A stretch of 64,000 nt of DNA from Blautia schinkii (GCF_013304825.1 NZ_JAAWUO010000020.1:1-64000); one strand, 5' to 3'; positions 44,719 to 53,661 are shown, counted from the first letter of the stretch. Notes: a model not told the origin generated them from the letters alone. Translations and numbers: made by a program.

Positions 44719-46578
44719 ATGTGCGGAATTTGTGGATTTACAGGTTACAGACAGGATCAGAAGACAGTAATTGAAAGGATGATGAAAGCCATTGAGCATA
44801 GGGGTCCGGATAGTGAGGGCTCTTTTTGCAGGGAGAAGATCACGATGGGCTTTCGAAGACTTAGTATTATTGATTTAGAAGATGGGCAGCAGCCTATGGA
44901 AAGTGCGGACGGAAACCTTCATATTGTTTTTAATGGAGAAATCTATAATTATAAGGAACTGCGGGCAGAACTTGAGGCTTTCGGCATTTCTTTCTGTACC
45001 CATTCTGACACGGAGGTTCTGATAAATACTATTCAGCAGTATGGGGAGAAGGCACTGGATAAGCTCAGGGGAATGTTTGGATTTGCTGTATGGAATGAAC
45101 AGGAGCAGAGTTTGATGCTTGCAAGGGATTTTTTTGGAATTAAGCCTGTGTACTATGCCGAAATAGATGGACACTTTGTATTTGCTTCTGAAATTAAGAG
45201 CATCCTTGCATTTCCAGGCTATGAAAGGAAAGTAAATCAGAAGGCACTGGAGCAGTATTTGTCATTTCAATATTCCCCTCTGGAAGAAACTTTTTTCAGG
45301 GGGATTTATAAGCTTATGCCAGGTCATATGCTTTTATATAAAAACGGAAACTATGAGATAAAGACTTATTTCAAAACAAAGCTTGCACCAGGCCAATGGG
45401 ACCGTAAGACGAATATGGAGCAGCTGCGGAATCAGCTTGCAGAGAATTTAAAGGATTCAGTGGAGCACCATATGTTAAGTGATGTGGAAGTTGGCGCGTT
45501 TTTATCCGGGGGAGTGGATTCCGGTTATCTGGCTTCTTCCTCTGGTGCAGATCAGGCATTTACAGTGGGATTCGATGAGGGAGACCGATATAGTGAAGTA
45601 AACAAAGCTGCCAAAGTGGCAGAAAAAGCTGGTTTAAAACACCATGTGAAAATCATATCCAAGCAGGAATTCTGGGATGCCCTTCCAGATGTTATGTATC
45701 ATATGGATGAGCCCCTTGCTGATGCTTCTGCCGTTGCACTCTACTTTCTCTCAAAAGAGGCTGCAGGTCATGTCAAGGTTGTTCTTTCCGGAGAAGGAGC
45801 AGACGAGCTTTTCGGTGGATATAATATTTACAGAGAACCGGAATCATTGAAAAAAATTGCCTGGATTCCATTTGGTGTCAGACGTGTAATTGGAAAACTG
45901 GCTGCAAAGCTGCCGGATGTGAAGGGACGAGATTTCCTTATCCGTGCAGGAATGAAAGTGGAAGAACGTTTCATCGGAAATGCATATATTTACCGTGAAA
46001 AAGAGAAAGCGCAGATTTTGAAAAATAAAGTAACAGGACCTTCCACACAGGAATATTTAAGACCATTTTTTGAAGAACTTGAGTCAGAAAACAGAGGATC
46101 ACTTCGAGACATGGAAAAAATGCAGTCTGTAGATCTGAGATACTGGCTTCCTGGCGATATTTTGCAGAAAGCAGATAAAATGAGCATGGCACATTCATTG
46201 GAAGTCAGGGTACCATTTCTGGATAAAGAAGTTTTTGACTTTGCAGCAAAGCTTCCGAAGGAAGCCAAGATTGCAGCGGGTACAACCAAATATATTTTCC
46301 GTAAAGCTGTTTCAGAATTTCTTCCACAGGAAACCGATGAACGTAGGAAACTTGGTTTTCCAATTCCAATCCGTGTGTGGCTGCGGCAGGATGACTGGTA
46401 TCAGAGGGTAAAGGAGTTATTTACCTCGAAAGAAGCAGAAGAGTTTTTTCATACAGATAAGCTTCTTTTACTTCTGAAAGAGCACAAAGAGAAAAAGGCA
46501 GATAACAGCCGTAAAATCTGGACAGTTTTGACATTCCTTATCTGGTATGATAGATTTTTTGCTACATGTTCGAAGTGA
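44719..46578 (+). CDS. asnB: Asparagine synthase (glutamine-hydrolysing)
   Basis: Makes asparagine from aspartate, ATP and glutamine. 619 aa from the ATG at 44719 (GGAGG at 6 nt); Cys2 of MCGICGFTGY is the glutaminase nucleophile. The N-terminal Ntn domain has EHRGPDSEG near 30 and VFNGEIYNYKEL near 71. The synthase domain begins with the PP-loop GAFLSGGVDSGYLAS near 257-271 and includes LSGEGADELFGGY. The C-terminus reads RKLGFPIPIRVWL and then DNSRKIW. The upstream BlaI-like promoter may drive it. A diverged copy of its last 50 codons recurs at 53487-53645. Confidence 0.93.
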   Translation: MCGICGFTGYRQDQKTVIERMMKAIEHRGPDSEGSFCREKITMGFRRLSIIDLEDGQQPMESADGNLHIVFNGEIYNYKELRAELEAFGISFCTHSDTEVLINTIQQYGEKALDKLRGMFGFAVWNEQEQSLMLARDFFGIKPVYYAEIDGHFVFASEIKSILAFPGYERKVNQKALEQYLSFQYSPLEETFFRGIYKLMPGHMLLYKNGNYEIKTYFKTKLAPGQWDRKTNMEQLRNQLAENLKDSVEHHMLSDVEVGAFLSGGVDSGYLASSSGADQAFTVGFDEGDRYSEVNKAAKVAEKAGLKHHVKIISKQEFWDALPDVMYHMDEPLADASAVALYFLSKEAAGHVKVVLSGEGADELFGGYNIYREPESLKKIAWIPFGVRRVIGKLAAKLPDVKGRDFLIRAGMKVEERFIGNAYIYREKEKAQILKNKVTGPSTQEYLRPFFEELESENRGSLRDMEKMQSVDLRYWLPGDILQKADKMSMAHSLEVRVPFLDKEVFDFAAKLPKEAKIAAGTTKYIFRKAVSEFLPQETDERRKLGFPIPIRVWLRQDDWYQRVKELFTSKEAEEFFHTDKLLLLLKEHKEKKADNSRKIWTVLTFLIWYDRFFATCSK

Positions 46579-46609
46579 GAGAGTTGGTTATGAGACGGTA
46601 AAAATATAA

Positions 46610-46936
46610 ATATACGAAAAATCCGTTGACAATGGTATTTGGGATTTTTATGATAAAACTCTATTTGTTTGTATAGAAACTTTCGGATTATTGGAGGAAG
46701 AGTTTAAGGAGTATGTGGGTGGAAATCTGAAAGATTTTACGGTTTTGGATGCTTTCGACTCATTGTTCTTAAATGGAAAGGCAAATCAGGAAGCGCAATT
46801 TCAGCAGTTTGCTTCCTTGGAAATCCACAATTGCAATCTGTGGCATCTAGGAAAGGAGTTATATTACTATCCTGTATATTTGTTGGATTTATTCTTTTGT
46901 TACTTTACAGAGAAATATTTGTTCATCTTAGCATAA
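46610..46936 (+). pseudogene. Gene fragment without start, downstream of asnB
   Basis: An open frame with protein-like content but no start or ribosome binding site: YEKSVDNGIWDFYDKTLFVC, then ETFGLLEEEFKEYVGGNLKD and TVLDAFDSLFLNGKANQEAQ. After about 46840 the reading becomes improbable while the overlapping +1 frame continues as a membrane helix, which suggests a frameshift. Family not recognised. Confidence 0.35.
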
Positions 46937-47064
46937 TTTACAGAAGAGAAAAATATAGTGCAGGTAGTAGTGTAAGAAATGTGATCGAACCAAAAGACCT
47001 TGGGATGCAGTCCGATTGTGACGATGCATGTAACTGGGATGATAAGGAGAATATTTATGATTGA
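46831..47064 (+). CDS. Possible small membrane protein (uncertain start)
   Basis: Up to 77 aa, with one membrane helix (GVILLSCIFVGFILLLL) and a hydrophilic acidic C-terminus ending DDKENIYD. The upstream limit begins with TTG, not ATG, and no good site fits it, so this may be the 3' part of a broken gene. Its stop overlaps the start of the next small membrane protein by 8 bp, which favours a genuine coupled pair. Function unknown. Confidence 0.4.
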   Translation: MQSVASRKGVILLSCIFVGFILLLLYREIFVHLSIIYRREKYSAGSSVRNVIEPKDLGMQSDCDDACNWDDKENIYD

Positions 47065-47296
47065 AGCTGTAGCAGTACTTCTTTTTTTTATAGTTGCAGG
47101 AACTCTATGGGGGATAATAGAAACTTTTAAATATAGGAAATTTTTTTCAAGAGACTGTGAAAACGGAAAAATCTCCACTATTAAAGCGTACCGAATAAAG
47201 CGACGTGGATCCTGGCGGATTTTTGGTGACCGTATTCTAGATGAAAAATCGTTTCTGGTAATGAGGGAAAAGGAGTCAAAGTTAAAAATTCATTAA
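47057..47296 (+). CDS. Small membrane protein, 79 aa
   Basis: Starts at ATG 47057 with AAGGAG at 8 nt. One N-terminal membrane helix (VAVLLFFIVAGTLWGII at residues 4-20) and a basic cytoplasmic tail (STIKAYRIKRRGSWRIFGDR). Translationally coupled to the preceding frame. No family recognised; small membrane proteins of accessory regions can be immunity or regulatory peptides, but nothing here shows it. Confidence 0.55.
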   Translation: MIEAVAVLLFFIVAGTLWGIIETFKYRKFFSRDCENGKISTIKAYRIKRRGSWRIFGDRILDEKSFLVMREKESKLKIH

Positions 47297-47317
47297 TTCA
47301 ATAGCGGGGTATTTTAA

Positions 47318-47869
47318 ATGGCTGAACAAAATGTTTTTAATCTAATGCAAAACGATGAGATTGGGCTGTTGTGGAAAAAGATATATCAATTACATCAAAA
47401 AACCCAAATTTATCTACTTACAGCCGAAGAAATATCAGAAAATGGGGATGCATTGATTCAGCCATTAAAAGAGCACCGGGATGCATATGATCATATTGTA
47501 AGGATTTTTGCAAGCACAACCAAAAAAGTGCCGGAGGGATACGATTACTATTCTTATATCAAAGGAAACCTTGAGAAAGCATATGGACATGAATATCGTG
47601 CTTTTTTTGATACGGCAGACTGGCTTGCATACAATCTGCGGCATAATTTAAGAGAACGCATAAATGCGATTCCATATAATAAAAGAAATCAATTAATCCC
47701 AAATTGCAAAGAAACAATCAAATTATTGAACCAATACCCATTTGAAATTTCTAATCTACGAAATGACAAGGATATAGTAAAAGAGTCTAATTCGGATGAG
47801 ACAATAAAAGAATATGAAAATTTGCTTAGGCAACTAATAAAGTTATATAAAGAAATTGATTCAATTTGA
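47318..47869 (+). CDS. Hypothetical protein, 183 aa
   Basis: Soluble, helix-rich protein beginning MAEQNVFNLMQNDEIGLLWK, with no membrane segment or signal peptide. The middle reads EKAYGHEYRAFFDTADWLAYNLRHNLRERI, and the C-terminus is a charged coil, ENLLRQLIKLYKEIDSI. It begins 21 bp after the small membrane protein. The AT-rich composition and lack of a recognised family are typical of accessory genes. Function unknown. Confidence 0.6.
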   Translation: MAEQNVFNLMQNDEIGLLWKKIYQLHQKTQIYLLTAEEISENGDALIQPLKEHRDAYDHIVRIFASTTKKVPEGYDYYSYIKGNLEKAYGHEYRAFFDTADWLAYNLRHNLRERINAIPYNKRNQLIPNCKETIKLLNQYPFEISNLRNDKDIVKESNSDETIKEYENLLRQLIKLYKEIDSI

Positions 47870-47898
47870 TGTTGGTACTAAAACAATTAATAGACTGA

Positions 47899-48318
47899 TT
47901 GATCGTCGAAAGGTATCTGTTTGTCCATATCAGTGATATGTTACTCCATAAGGATAGTTCAGGAATATGTAGAATATTACACTTGCAAAAAGATCTGAGT
48001 GCAGAAGCGGCAGACCTTTTTTACAAGTGTAATACGGTTTTGCTTTCAAGAGCGACTCAACGACTTGAATATCAGACAATTTAGAGGAATACATTTTATC
48101 TGGAAAAGATATTTCTTCAAATGAAAAAATAGCAAAGCATGAGGTCTGGGTGAAAGAATTGCTGAAAAAATATTCGGATATTAATGCAGAGAACATTCAT
48201 GCAATTCTTCAAAAAGAAGTAGGACTGGTGTTTGTACATGTGCTGGAAGAGGCCGGAGTTTATAAATGCACACCAAAAGGAAGAGAAGATTTTATGCGTT
48301 TTGTGGACAGTTTATAGG
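47899..48318 (+). pseudogene. Frameshifted gene, unknown family
   Basis: One frame gives DLSAEAADLFYKCNTVLLSR and ATQRLEYQTI up to about 48081. The next frame picks up there with SDNLEEYILSGKDISSNEKI and runs to KCTPKGREDFMRFVDSL at 48318. The two halves read like one protein split by a frameshift near 48066. No ribosome binding site fits the start. The C-terminal half is helical and intracellular. Confidence 0.45.
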
Positions 48319-48401
48319 ATGTGTTTTGACCGTGATTATAATGAATGCTGTAGTATAAAGTACAAAACTACAGAACAAGAAAATATTTTATAACAGCAGT
48401 T

Positions 48402-48448
48402 GCAGCCGGTATCTCATGATATATAAAATGAGAATATCGGCTGCTTTT
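48402..48448 (+). terminator. Intrinsic terminator
   Basis: GCAGCCGGTATCTCAT pairs with ATGAGAATATCGGCTGC (mismatches inside) and is followed by TTTT. It isolates the fragment region from the next sigma gene. Confidence 0.7.
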
Positions 48449-48662
48449 CATTATTTTTACCCCTAAAAGGTAATCTTCTGAAAACCAAAACTGTAGTTTG
48501 GATCTCAACTGAAAAAATTAAATTTTTTTGTTACCATCCACTATTTTTTACGATATATAATATGAATGGAAATTTTTTTATTCAAAAAGGCGCCTTATCT
48601 GTTGCTGGTCAGATTATGGACAGTGACTTTTATCTTAAAGAAACTCGGAGGACAACCTGTAA

Positions 48663-49220
48663 ATGAATGATGATGAAATTATAAACCTGTTTTTGAAAAG
48701 AGATGAGAATGGAATTATAGAATTGAGTACTAAGTATCACCCCTATTGCTACAAGATTGCCTGGAATTTATTGGCGAATAGAGAAGATGCCGAGGAATGT
48801 CTGAATGATACCTGGTTTTCGGTATGGTCACAGATTCCTCCTACGCATCCTTCTGTATTGGCACACTTTTGCGGTCGGATTACAAGAAATCTTAGTATTG
48901 ACCGCTTAAGGAAAAAGTTTGCAGGCAAGCGCCCGGATGTTCATATGGCAGATGTTATGGAGGAAATGGAGCAGCTAAATGTAACTTATACCGTGGAAGA
49001 ACAGCTGGCGGAAAAAGAACTGATGGAAACCATAAATCGTTTTTTGGAAGAAATGTCTCCAAAGGACAGAAATATTTTTGTACGAAGATACTGGTTTTTA
49101 GATCCTGTTTCTGCAATATCCAAAAGGCATCATATGTCAGCGGGAAGCGTGAAAATGAATTTATACAGAAACCGGAAAAAGCTGTTGAAACTGTTGGAAA
49201 AAGAAGGAGGACGCATATGA
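48663..49220 (+). CDS. ECF-type RNA polymerase sigma factor
   Basis: 185 aa. Region 2 shows NREDAEECLNDTWFSVWSQIPP and FCGRITRNLSIDRLRKK; region 4 shows MSPKDRNIFVRRYWFLDPVSAIS and MSAGSVKMNLYRNRKKLLKLLEK. GGAGG precedes the ATG by 11 nt. Its end overlaps the DUF4179 gene by four bases. Third sigma/anti-sigma pair in this stretch and distinct in sequence from the other two, so not a recent duplication. Confidence 0.9.
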   Translation: MNDDEIINLFLKRDENGIIELSTKYHPYCYKIAWNLLANREDAEECLNDTWFSVWSQIPPTHPSVLAHFCGRITRNLSIDRLRKKFAGKRPDVHMADVMEEMEQLNVTYTVEEQLAEKELMETINRFLEEMSPKDRNIFVRRYWFLDPVSAISKRHHMSAGSVKMNLYRNRKKLLKLLEKEGGRI

Positions 49221-50605
49221 AAAAGTTTGATTTTTCAAAAGAATTTGGTAATATTGATCCGAAATATATAGAGGAAGCAGAGCGGGAATGGAGTGAAAAA
49301 AAGGAAAACCGGAGACCAAAAGGGTGGAGCAAAGCAGCAGCAGCCTGTGTGATCGTCACCTTGGGTTCTGTTATCTTTTCTAATCCACATATCCAGGCTG
49401 CAATAAAAAATATTACATTGTCCATAGGAGAAACCCTTGGTTTCCCAAAAGGTATTGAATCTTATACGGAAGTGTTGAATACCTCTAAGGAAGACAAAGG
49501 AATTACTGTAACATTAAAAGAAGTTGTTCTGGATAATGGGGTTCTGTTAACAAAGGTGCATGCAGAAAAAACATCTTCCGGGCAAAAGGACACGGATGAT
49601 GTCCAGGATGCCTGGACCTTTGCCAATACACAGCTTGACATTGATTATCGGAAAACTACAATAAATGGACAGAAAATTGAAGAATACGAAAGCGGACACC
49701 ATCTGCCATATTCGGACGAAGATTTGCTAAATAATGGACTGGATGAAAATGTCTATGATGCTGTTCTGGAATCTCGATTTTCCCTTGATGGTGATTTGGG
49801 AGAAAATCCGGAAGTACATTTGGTACTCGGTGCCTATCAAAATGAAAATCTTGGCGAAGATTATTTCGTAGAGTTTGAGTTTGATTTTTCTATTCCCCAT
49901 GAGGAGCTTATGAAACAGACAGTTCATAAAAAGCTGGAAGATGTTTCTGTTAAAACAGAAGAAGGAATCGTAAAATTAACAGACTTTTCCATGAATAAAC
50001 TGCAAAGTATAATTAAGGCAGAAATTCCGGAAGAACTTGAGGAAAAGCTGTATAATGGTAATGAGATGATGCTTATGGGGACAGACAGTAAAGGAAATCA
50101 GGTACAGTATGAACTGCGCAGTAATTCGGCAGATGGTAAATCTCAATGGAGTTTTAAAACCAGTTTCTGGGGTATGTATCAGCTGGATTCTGACGGCCCG
50201 GTTCTTTTGCTCCCGGATATTGACAGCGATTATCTGGAATTACAGCTTTATACCAGAGAACCTTACATGGCTGCTGCAGACACTGTCTGGGTTGATGACG
50301 ATTTTGTAGAAATTGGTGAGACTACAGAAGAGGTAGAAGAGGTTCCGGAGGATACTTTGGAGGAAAAAAATCCGTCAGATGCAGAGGATCAGGTTGAAAC
50401 TCAAATTATCGGAGGGGCAGATGCTCCCACAGAAGTAAGGCTTCAAGACGATACAGACCAGAAAGAAAATACCGACGCAGCAGATAAAACGGATGAAGAT
50501 TACGGAACCGAAGAAAGCGCATATTATGATGGAGCTATCGGTGAAATCACTGCAGAATCCGGTTGGACATCTGTCGGGGATAAAATAAGGATTCAGATTA
50601 GGTAG
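49217..50605 (+). CDS. DUF4179-domain anti-sigma factor with acidic tail
   Basis: 462 aa: cytoplasmic N-terminus, membrane helix at about 38-56 (SKAAAACVIVTLGSVIFS), DUF4179-like extracellular part (SYTEVLNTSKEDKGITVTLKEVVLDNGVLLTKV), a beta-rich middle, and a long acidic, low-complexity region at about 360-435 rich in Glu, Asp and Thr, before a short final segment. The tail is absent from the 368-aa homologue at 43.1 kb. It overlaps the sigma gene and should sequester that sigma factor. Confidence 0.84.
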   Translation: MKKFDFSKEFGNIDPKYIEEAEREWSEKKENRRPKGWSKAAAACVIVTLGSVIFSNPHIQAAIKNITLSIGETLGFPKGIESYTEVLNTSKEDKGITVTLKEVVLDNGVLLTKVHAEKTSSGQKDTDDVQDAWTFANTQLDIDYRKTTINGQKIEEYESGHHLPYSDEDLLNNGLDENVYDAVLESRFSLDGDLGENPEVHLVLGAYQNENLGEDYFVEFEFDFSIPHEELMKQTVHKKLEDVSVKTEEGIVKLTDFSMNKLQSIIKAEIPEELEEKLYNGNEMMLMGTDSKGNQVQYELRSNSADGKSQWSFKTSFWGMYQLDSDGPVLLLPDIDSDYLELQLYTREPYMAAADTVWVDDDFVEIGETTEEVEEVPEDTLEEKNPSDAEDQVETQIIGGADAPTEVRLQDDTDQKENTDAADKTDEDYGTEESAYYDGAIGEITAESGWTSVGDKIRIQIR

Positions 50606-50760
50606 AGAAACGTGAATCTGTTTTCAAAAATCCCATGTCAAAGAAGCTTTGCATACCTGTTTTTTCGCTGTAAAAGGTAAATTGCTTTTCATTTGGCAGA
50701 AATTTTTATATAATCCAGGTGAGAAAGCAAAACCGATTGGAAGAACAGGAGCAGAGCAAT

Positions 50761-51198
50761 ATGAACATTGGAACGCAGATATTAAAAATACGAAAAGAAA
50801 AGGGACTGACCCAGGAGGAATTTGGAAAAATATTTCATGTTACGAGACAGACTGTGTCTAATTGGGAAAATGAAAAGAGCTATCCGGATCTGCAGATTCT
50901 CATAGACATCAGCAACCGTTTTGATATTTCTCTCGATGTCTTAATAAAGGAAGATGTCAAAATGGTAAAAACCATGGATAAAGAAAGAGTGCTTGGATCA
51001 TTGAAACGGGAAAAGTCTGTTATTGACTTTTTTACAGGTGCAGGAACTGGAATTGTAATCACCTGCCTGTTTTCAGCTGATACAATGGTCAGAACGGTTA
51101 CCATTGTATTAGGCGTGGTCATGATCGGAATTGGCTGGTACCGGGAAGCAAAATATGACAAAAGATTGTTCAGATATATGAATGATAAAGAACGGTGA
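50761..51198 (+). CDS. XRE-family regulator with two C-terminal membrane segments
   Basis: 145 aa from ATG 50761 (AGGAG at 9 nt). The helix-turn-helix spans about residues 5-60 (IRKEKGLTQEEFGKIFHVTRQTVSNWENEKSYPDLQ). Two hydrophobic segments lie near 90-130 (GIVITCLFSADTMVRTVTIVLGVVMIGIGWY). Membrane-attached XRE regulators of this shape are common in clostridia and usually regulate neighbours. The stop is 10 bp before the signal peptidase start, so they form one unit. Confidence 0.82.
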   Translation: MNIGTQILKIRKEKGLTQEEFGKIFHVTRQTVSNWENEKSYPDLQILIDISNRFDISLDVLIKEDVKMVKTMDKERVLGSLKREKSVIDFFTGAGTGIVITCLFSADTMVRTVTIVLGVVMIGIGWYREAKYDKRLFRYMNDKER

Positions 51199-51208
51199 GG
51201 TGGAGAAT

Positions 51209-51766
51209 ATGAAAATCTGGCGTGAACTGTTAGGCTATGTGAAATTGATTGTAATAGTAGTGGCAATTACTCTGGTTATCAATAATGTTGTTTTGATTAA
51301 CGCAAAAATCCCTTCACCCTCCATGGAAAAAACACTTATGGTGAAAGACCGCCTTTTCGGCTTTCGGCTTGCGTATGGAATTAATCTTAATCTGTTCGGT
51401 TATGAAATTTCTGAAAAGTTCAAGGACCCGGAGCGATTTGATATTGTAATATTCAAATACCCAGATGATGAAAGTCGTCTTTTTATCAAAAGAGTGATCG
51501 GACTGCCGGGAGAAGTAGTGGAAATTAAGGATGGGAAAGTTTATATTGATGGTTCCCCCACTCCATTGGATGACTCTTTCATTCCGGAGAAAATGATCGG
51601 AAGTTATGGTCCATATACAGTTCCGGAAAACTGTTATTTCATGCTTGGTGACAACCGGAATGATTCGAAGGATTCACGTTCATGGAAAAACAAATTCGTG
51701 CGATTTGACCAGATTGTGGGGAAAGCTGTTGTAAGATACTATCCATCTTTCAAGTGGTTAGGATAA
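51209..51766 (+). CDS. lepB: Signal peptidase I
   Basis: Membrane-bound serine protease that removes Sec signal peptides. 185 aa from ATG 51209, which has GAGGTGGAG close upstream. One N-terminal membrane anchor (about 10-28), catalytic Ser in IPSPSMEKTL near 39, catalytic Lys in LFIKRVIGLPGE near 90, and the C-terminal box GDNRNDSKDSR near 150. Next to an XRE regulator and sigma/anti-sigma genes it is likely a dedicated extra peptidase rather than the housekeeping one. Confidence 0.92.
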   Translation: MKIWRELLGYVKLIVIVVAITLVINNVVLINAKIPSPSMEKTLMVKDRLFGFRLAYGINLNLFGYEISEKFKDPERFDIVIFKYPDDESRLFIKRVIGLPGEVVEIKDGKVYIDGSPTPLDDSFIPEKMIGSYGPYTVPENCYFMLGDNRNDSKDSRSWKNKFVRFDQIVGKAVVRYYPSFKWLG

Positions 51767-51768
51767 TA

Positions 51769-51820
51769 AGAAACGCGAATATCAGTGGCTTATTAAGCAC
51801 TGGAATATTCGCGTTTTTTA
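51769..51820 (+). terminator. Terminator after signal peptidase gene
   Basis: AAACGCGAATAT (51771-51782) pairs with ATATTCGCGTTT (51804-51815) with an inner CAGTG/CACTG helix and a T run. Confidence 0.88.
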
Positions 51821-51993
51821 TTTGATAATGGAAGTCGATTTTTGTCCTGTCTTGTGTGTCCCAAAAGTGCCTGTTTTACAGGCTTTCCGGGGTATCAGTC
51901 ATTTTGTCTGGTATTGTAAAGCAGTGTCAGATTTGTCGTAAATGTCGTGAATTTGTGGTCAAAAAATGATGAGAAATGGAGAGTGCTAACAAA

Positions 51994-52206
51994 ATGAAAT
52001 TAACGTATACGAATGTAAATGGATATCTGCTTCCGGATCTTACTTATAAATCCGGTAAGCAGATGGAGCAACTTGGCAAGTATGGTTTTCTTCGCAGAGA
52101 TTATCTGAAAAACCATCGAAATTCAACCTATCGGGTGATGCTTCTGCATGATACGCTTGGAAAGCATCTTCTGGAAGTGGACAAGTATTTCCTATTATGT
52201 ATTTAA
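51994..52206 (+). pseudogene. Truncated TnpV-like transposon protein
   Basis: 70 aa reading MKLTYTNVNGYLLPDLTYKS, then GKYGFLRRDYLKNHRNSTYR and HDTLGKHLLEVDKYF, which matches the start of TnpV, a small protein carried by Tn4451-like and other clostridial elements. The C-terminal part is missing: after EVDKYF it reads LLCI and stops. No integrase or resolvase gene adjoins. It marks a decayed mobile element beside the broken lantibiotic-immunity genes. Confidence 0.7.
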
Positions 52207-52286
52207 GAAATTCTATTTTCTTTATGAAATCTTCAAAATTTGCAGTTATCCTTTTAGCATAATCAAAAGAAAGGATAGTGTAAAAT

Positions 52287-52988
52287 ATGAGTATAATCTT
52301 GAAAACAACAAATCTCTGTAAATCATTCAGCAGGCAGACAGTTGTAAATAACATATCGCTGAATATTGAAAAAAATTCCGTCTATGGATTGTTGGGACCA
52401 AACGGAGCCGGAAAGTCCACAACACTTAAAATGGTAACAGGCATTTTGAAACCGACATCTGGAAGCATTGAGTTTGACGGCCACGCTTGGCGCTGAAAAG
52501 ATTTGAATGACATAGGAACCTTAATCGAAACCCCGCCTCTTTATGAGAACCTGACTGCATTTGAAAATTTAAAAGTGAGGACGGAGCTTCTCGGCTTACC
52601 GGATAAACGCTGCCATGAAGCGCTTGATATTGTCGGCCTTACGAATACCGGAAAGAAACGGGCAGGACAATTTTCTCTTGGCATGAAACAGCGGTTGGGA
52701 ATTGCGATTGCAATTTTAAACAATCCCCGCCTGCTGATTTTAGACGAACCTACAAACGGCCTCGATCCTGTTGGTATAGAAGAACTCCGTGAATTGATTC
52801 GTTCCTTCCCCTCTAAAGGAATTACGGTAATTCTTTCCAGCCACATTCTTACAGAGGTACAGCAGATTGCTGACCATATCGGCATTATCTCGGAGGGTGT
52901 CTTGGGGTATGAAGGTGTTTTACATGCTGAAGAAAATCTCGAAAAATTATTCATGGATATTGTGAAAAAAAACAGAAAGGAAATGTAA
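52287..52988 (+). pseudogene. Lantibiotic-immunity ABC transporter ATPase with an in-frame stop
   Basis: BcrA/MutF/EpiF-type ATPase. Walker A is LLGPNGAGKSTTLKMVTGIL near residues 36-55; after EFDGHAWR a TGA at 52494-52496 interrupts the frame, which continues unchanged with KDLNDIGTLIETPPLYENLT, the signature FSLGMKQRLGIAIA, and LLILDEPTNGLDPVG. Related proteins read straight through this point, so a single base change (CGA to TGA is the simplest) probably inactivated the gene. A TTG after the stop could restart translation but would lose Walker A. Confidence 0.85.
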
Positions 52989-52992
52989 GAGT

Positions 52993-53436
52993 ATGAAATA
53001 CCTTAAATCAGAACATTTAAAATTCAGAAGAACCTTTTTCAATAAATTATTGATAATTGCCCCATTGATTACAGCAGTTTTTGCTTGGCTTATGGCTGGA
53101 TTTACTGGATTCCAGTATATGTCCTTGTATTGGTGGTATTCCTTTTTACTTCCGGGAACAATTACAGTTCTTTGCTATTTGTCCAATCAAAAAGAAATAC
53201 GTGCAGATAAATACTATTCCGTATATTCTATGTCTATCAATCTGAAAAAATTTTGGATTAGTAAAAACCTGATTCTGATTGAAAAAATGATATTTGCGGC
53301 TTTTATATTGGCATTGTTGGTATGTGTTAGCAATATTATCTCCCCGTCAACCGTTATTTTCACACCGGGACAATCCTTTATAGGCAGTGTTGCTATTATG
53401 ATAGCTTCTATATGGCAGATTCCGCTTTGCTTATAG
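52993..53436 (+). pseudogene. Truncated lantibiotic-immunity ABC permease (MutE/EpiE-type)
   Basis: 147 aa of a permease that is usually about 240-250 aa. It begins MKYLKSEHLKFRRTFFNKLL and has helices at about 18-36, 44-66, 97-118 and 125-143. It ends early after WQIPLCL, and the usual third gene (MutG/EpiG-like permease) is absent. With the stop in the ATPase gene it shows the immunity operon is dead or dying. A terminator follows directly. Confidence 0.78.
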
Positions 53437-53447
53437 GATGTATATTT

Positions 53448-53488
53448 AAAATAAGAGAGCTGTAAGATGCAGCCCTCTTATTTTTTTT
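53448..53488 (+). terminator. Terminator at the end of the truncated immunity operon
   Basis: AAATAAGAG-AGCTG pairs with CAGC-C-CTCTTATTT, then a run of T. The asnB-like fragment begins within its T tract, which marks a junction. Confidence 0.8.
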
Positions 53489-53645
53489 GGATCCAAAAGA
53501 AGCAGAAGAATTTTTTTATATAGAGGAACTGCTTCGGCTTCTGAAAGACCATAAAGAGAAAAAGGAAGATAACAGCCGTAAAATCTGGATGGTTTTGTCA
53601 TTCCTTATCTGGTACGATAAATTCTTTGTTACATATTCGAAGTAA
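53487..53645 (+). pseudogene. Second, diverged copy of the asnB 3' end
   Basis: 53 codons in frame: DPKEAEEFFYIEELLRLLKD, then EKKEDNSRKIWMVLSFLIWY and DKFFVTYSK with TAA. The tail of asnB at 46429-46578 reads SKEAEEFFHTDKLLLLLKEH and EKKADNSRKIWTVLTFLIWY in the same positions. About three quarters of residues agree, and the bases after the two stops are also similar. Only the last part of the gene is present, directly after a terminator. Confidence 0.88.
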
Positions 53646-53661
53646 GCGAGTTGATCACGAG

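Noticed and set aside
47930-48196. Minus-strand frame of 88 codons
   Set aside because: Opposite the frameshifted gene and without a ribosome binding site.
52503-52988. Separate short ABC ATPase gene starting at TTG
   Set aside because: It is in the same frame as the upstream Walker A part with continuous family similarity across the TGA, so one broken gene is the better reading.
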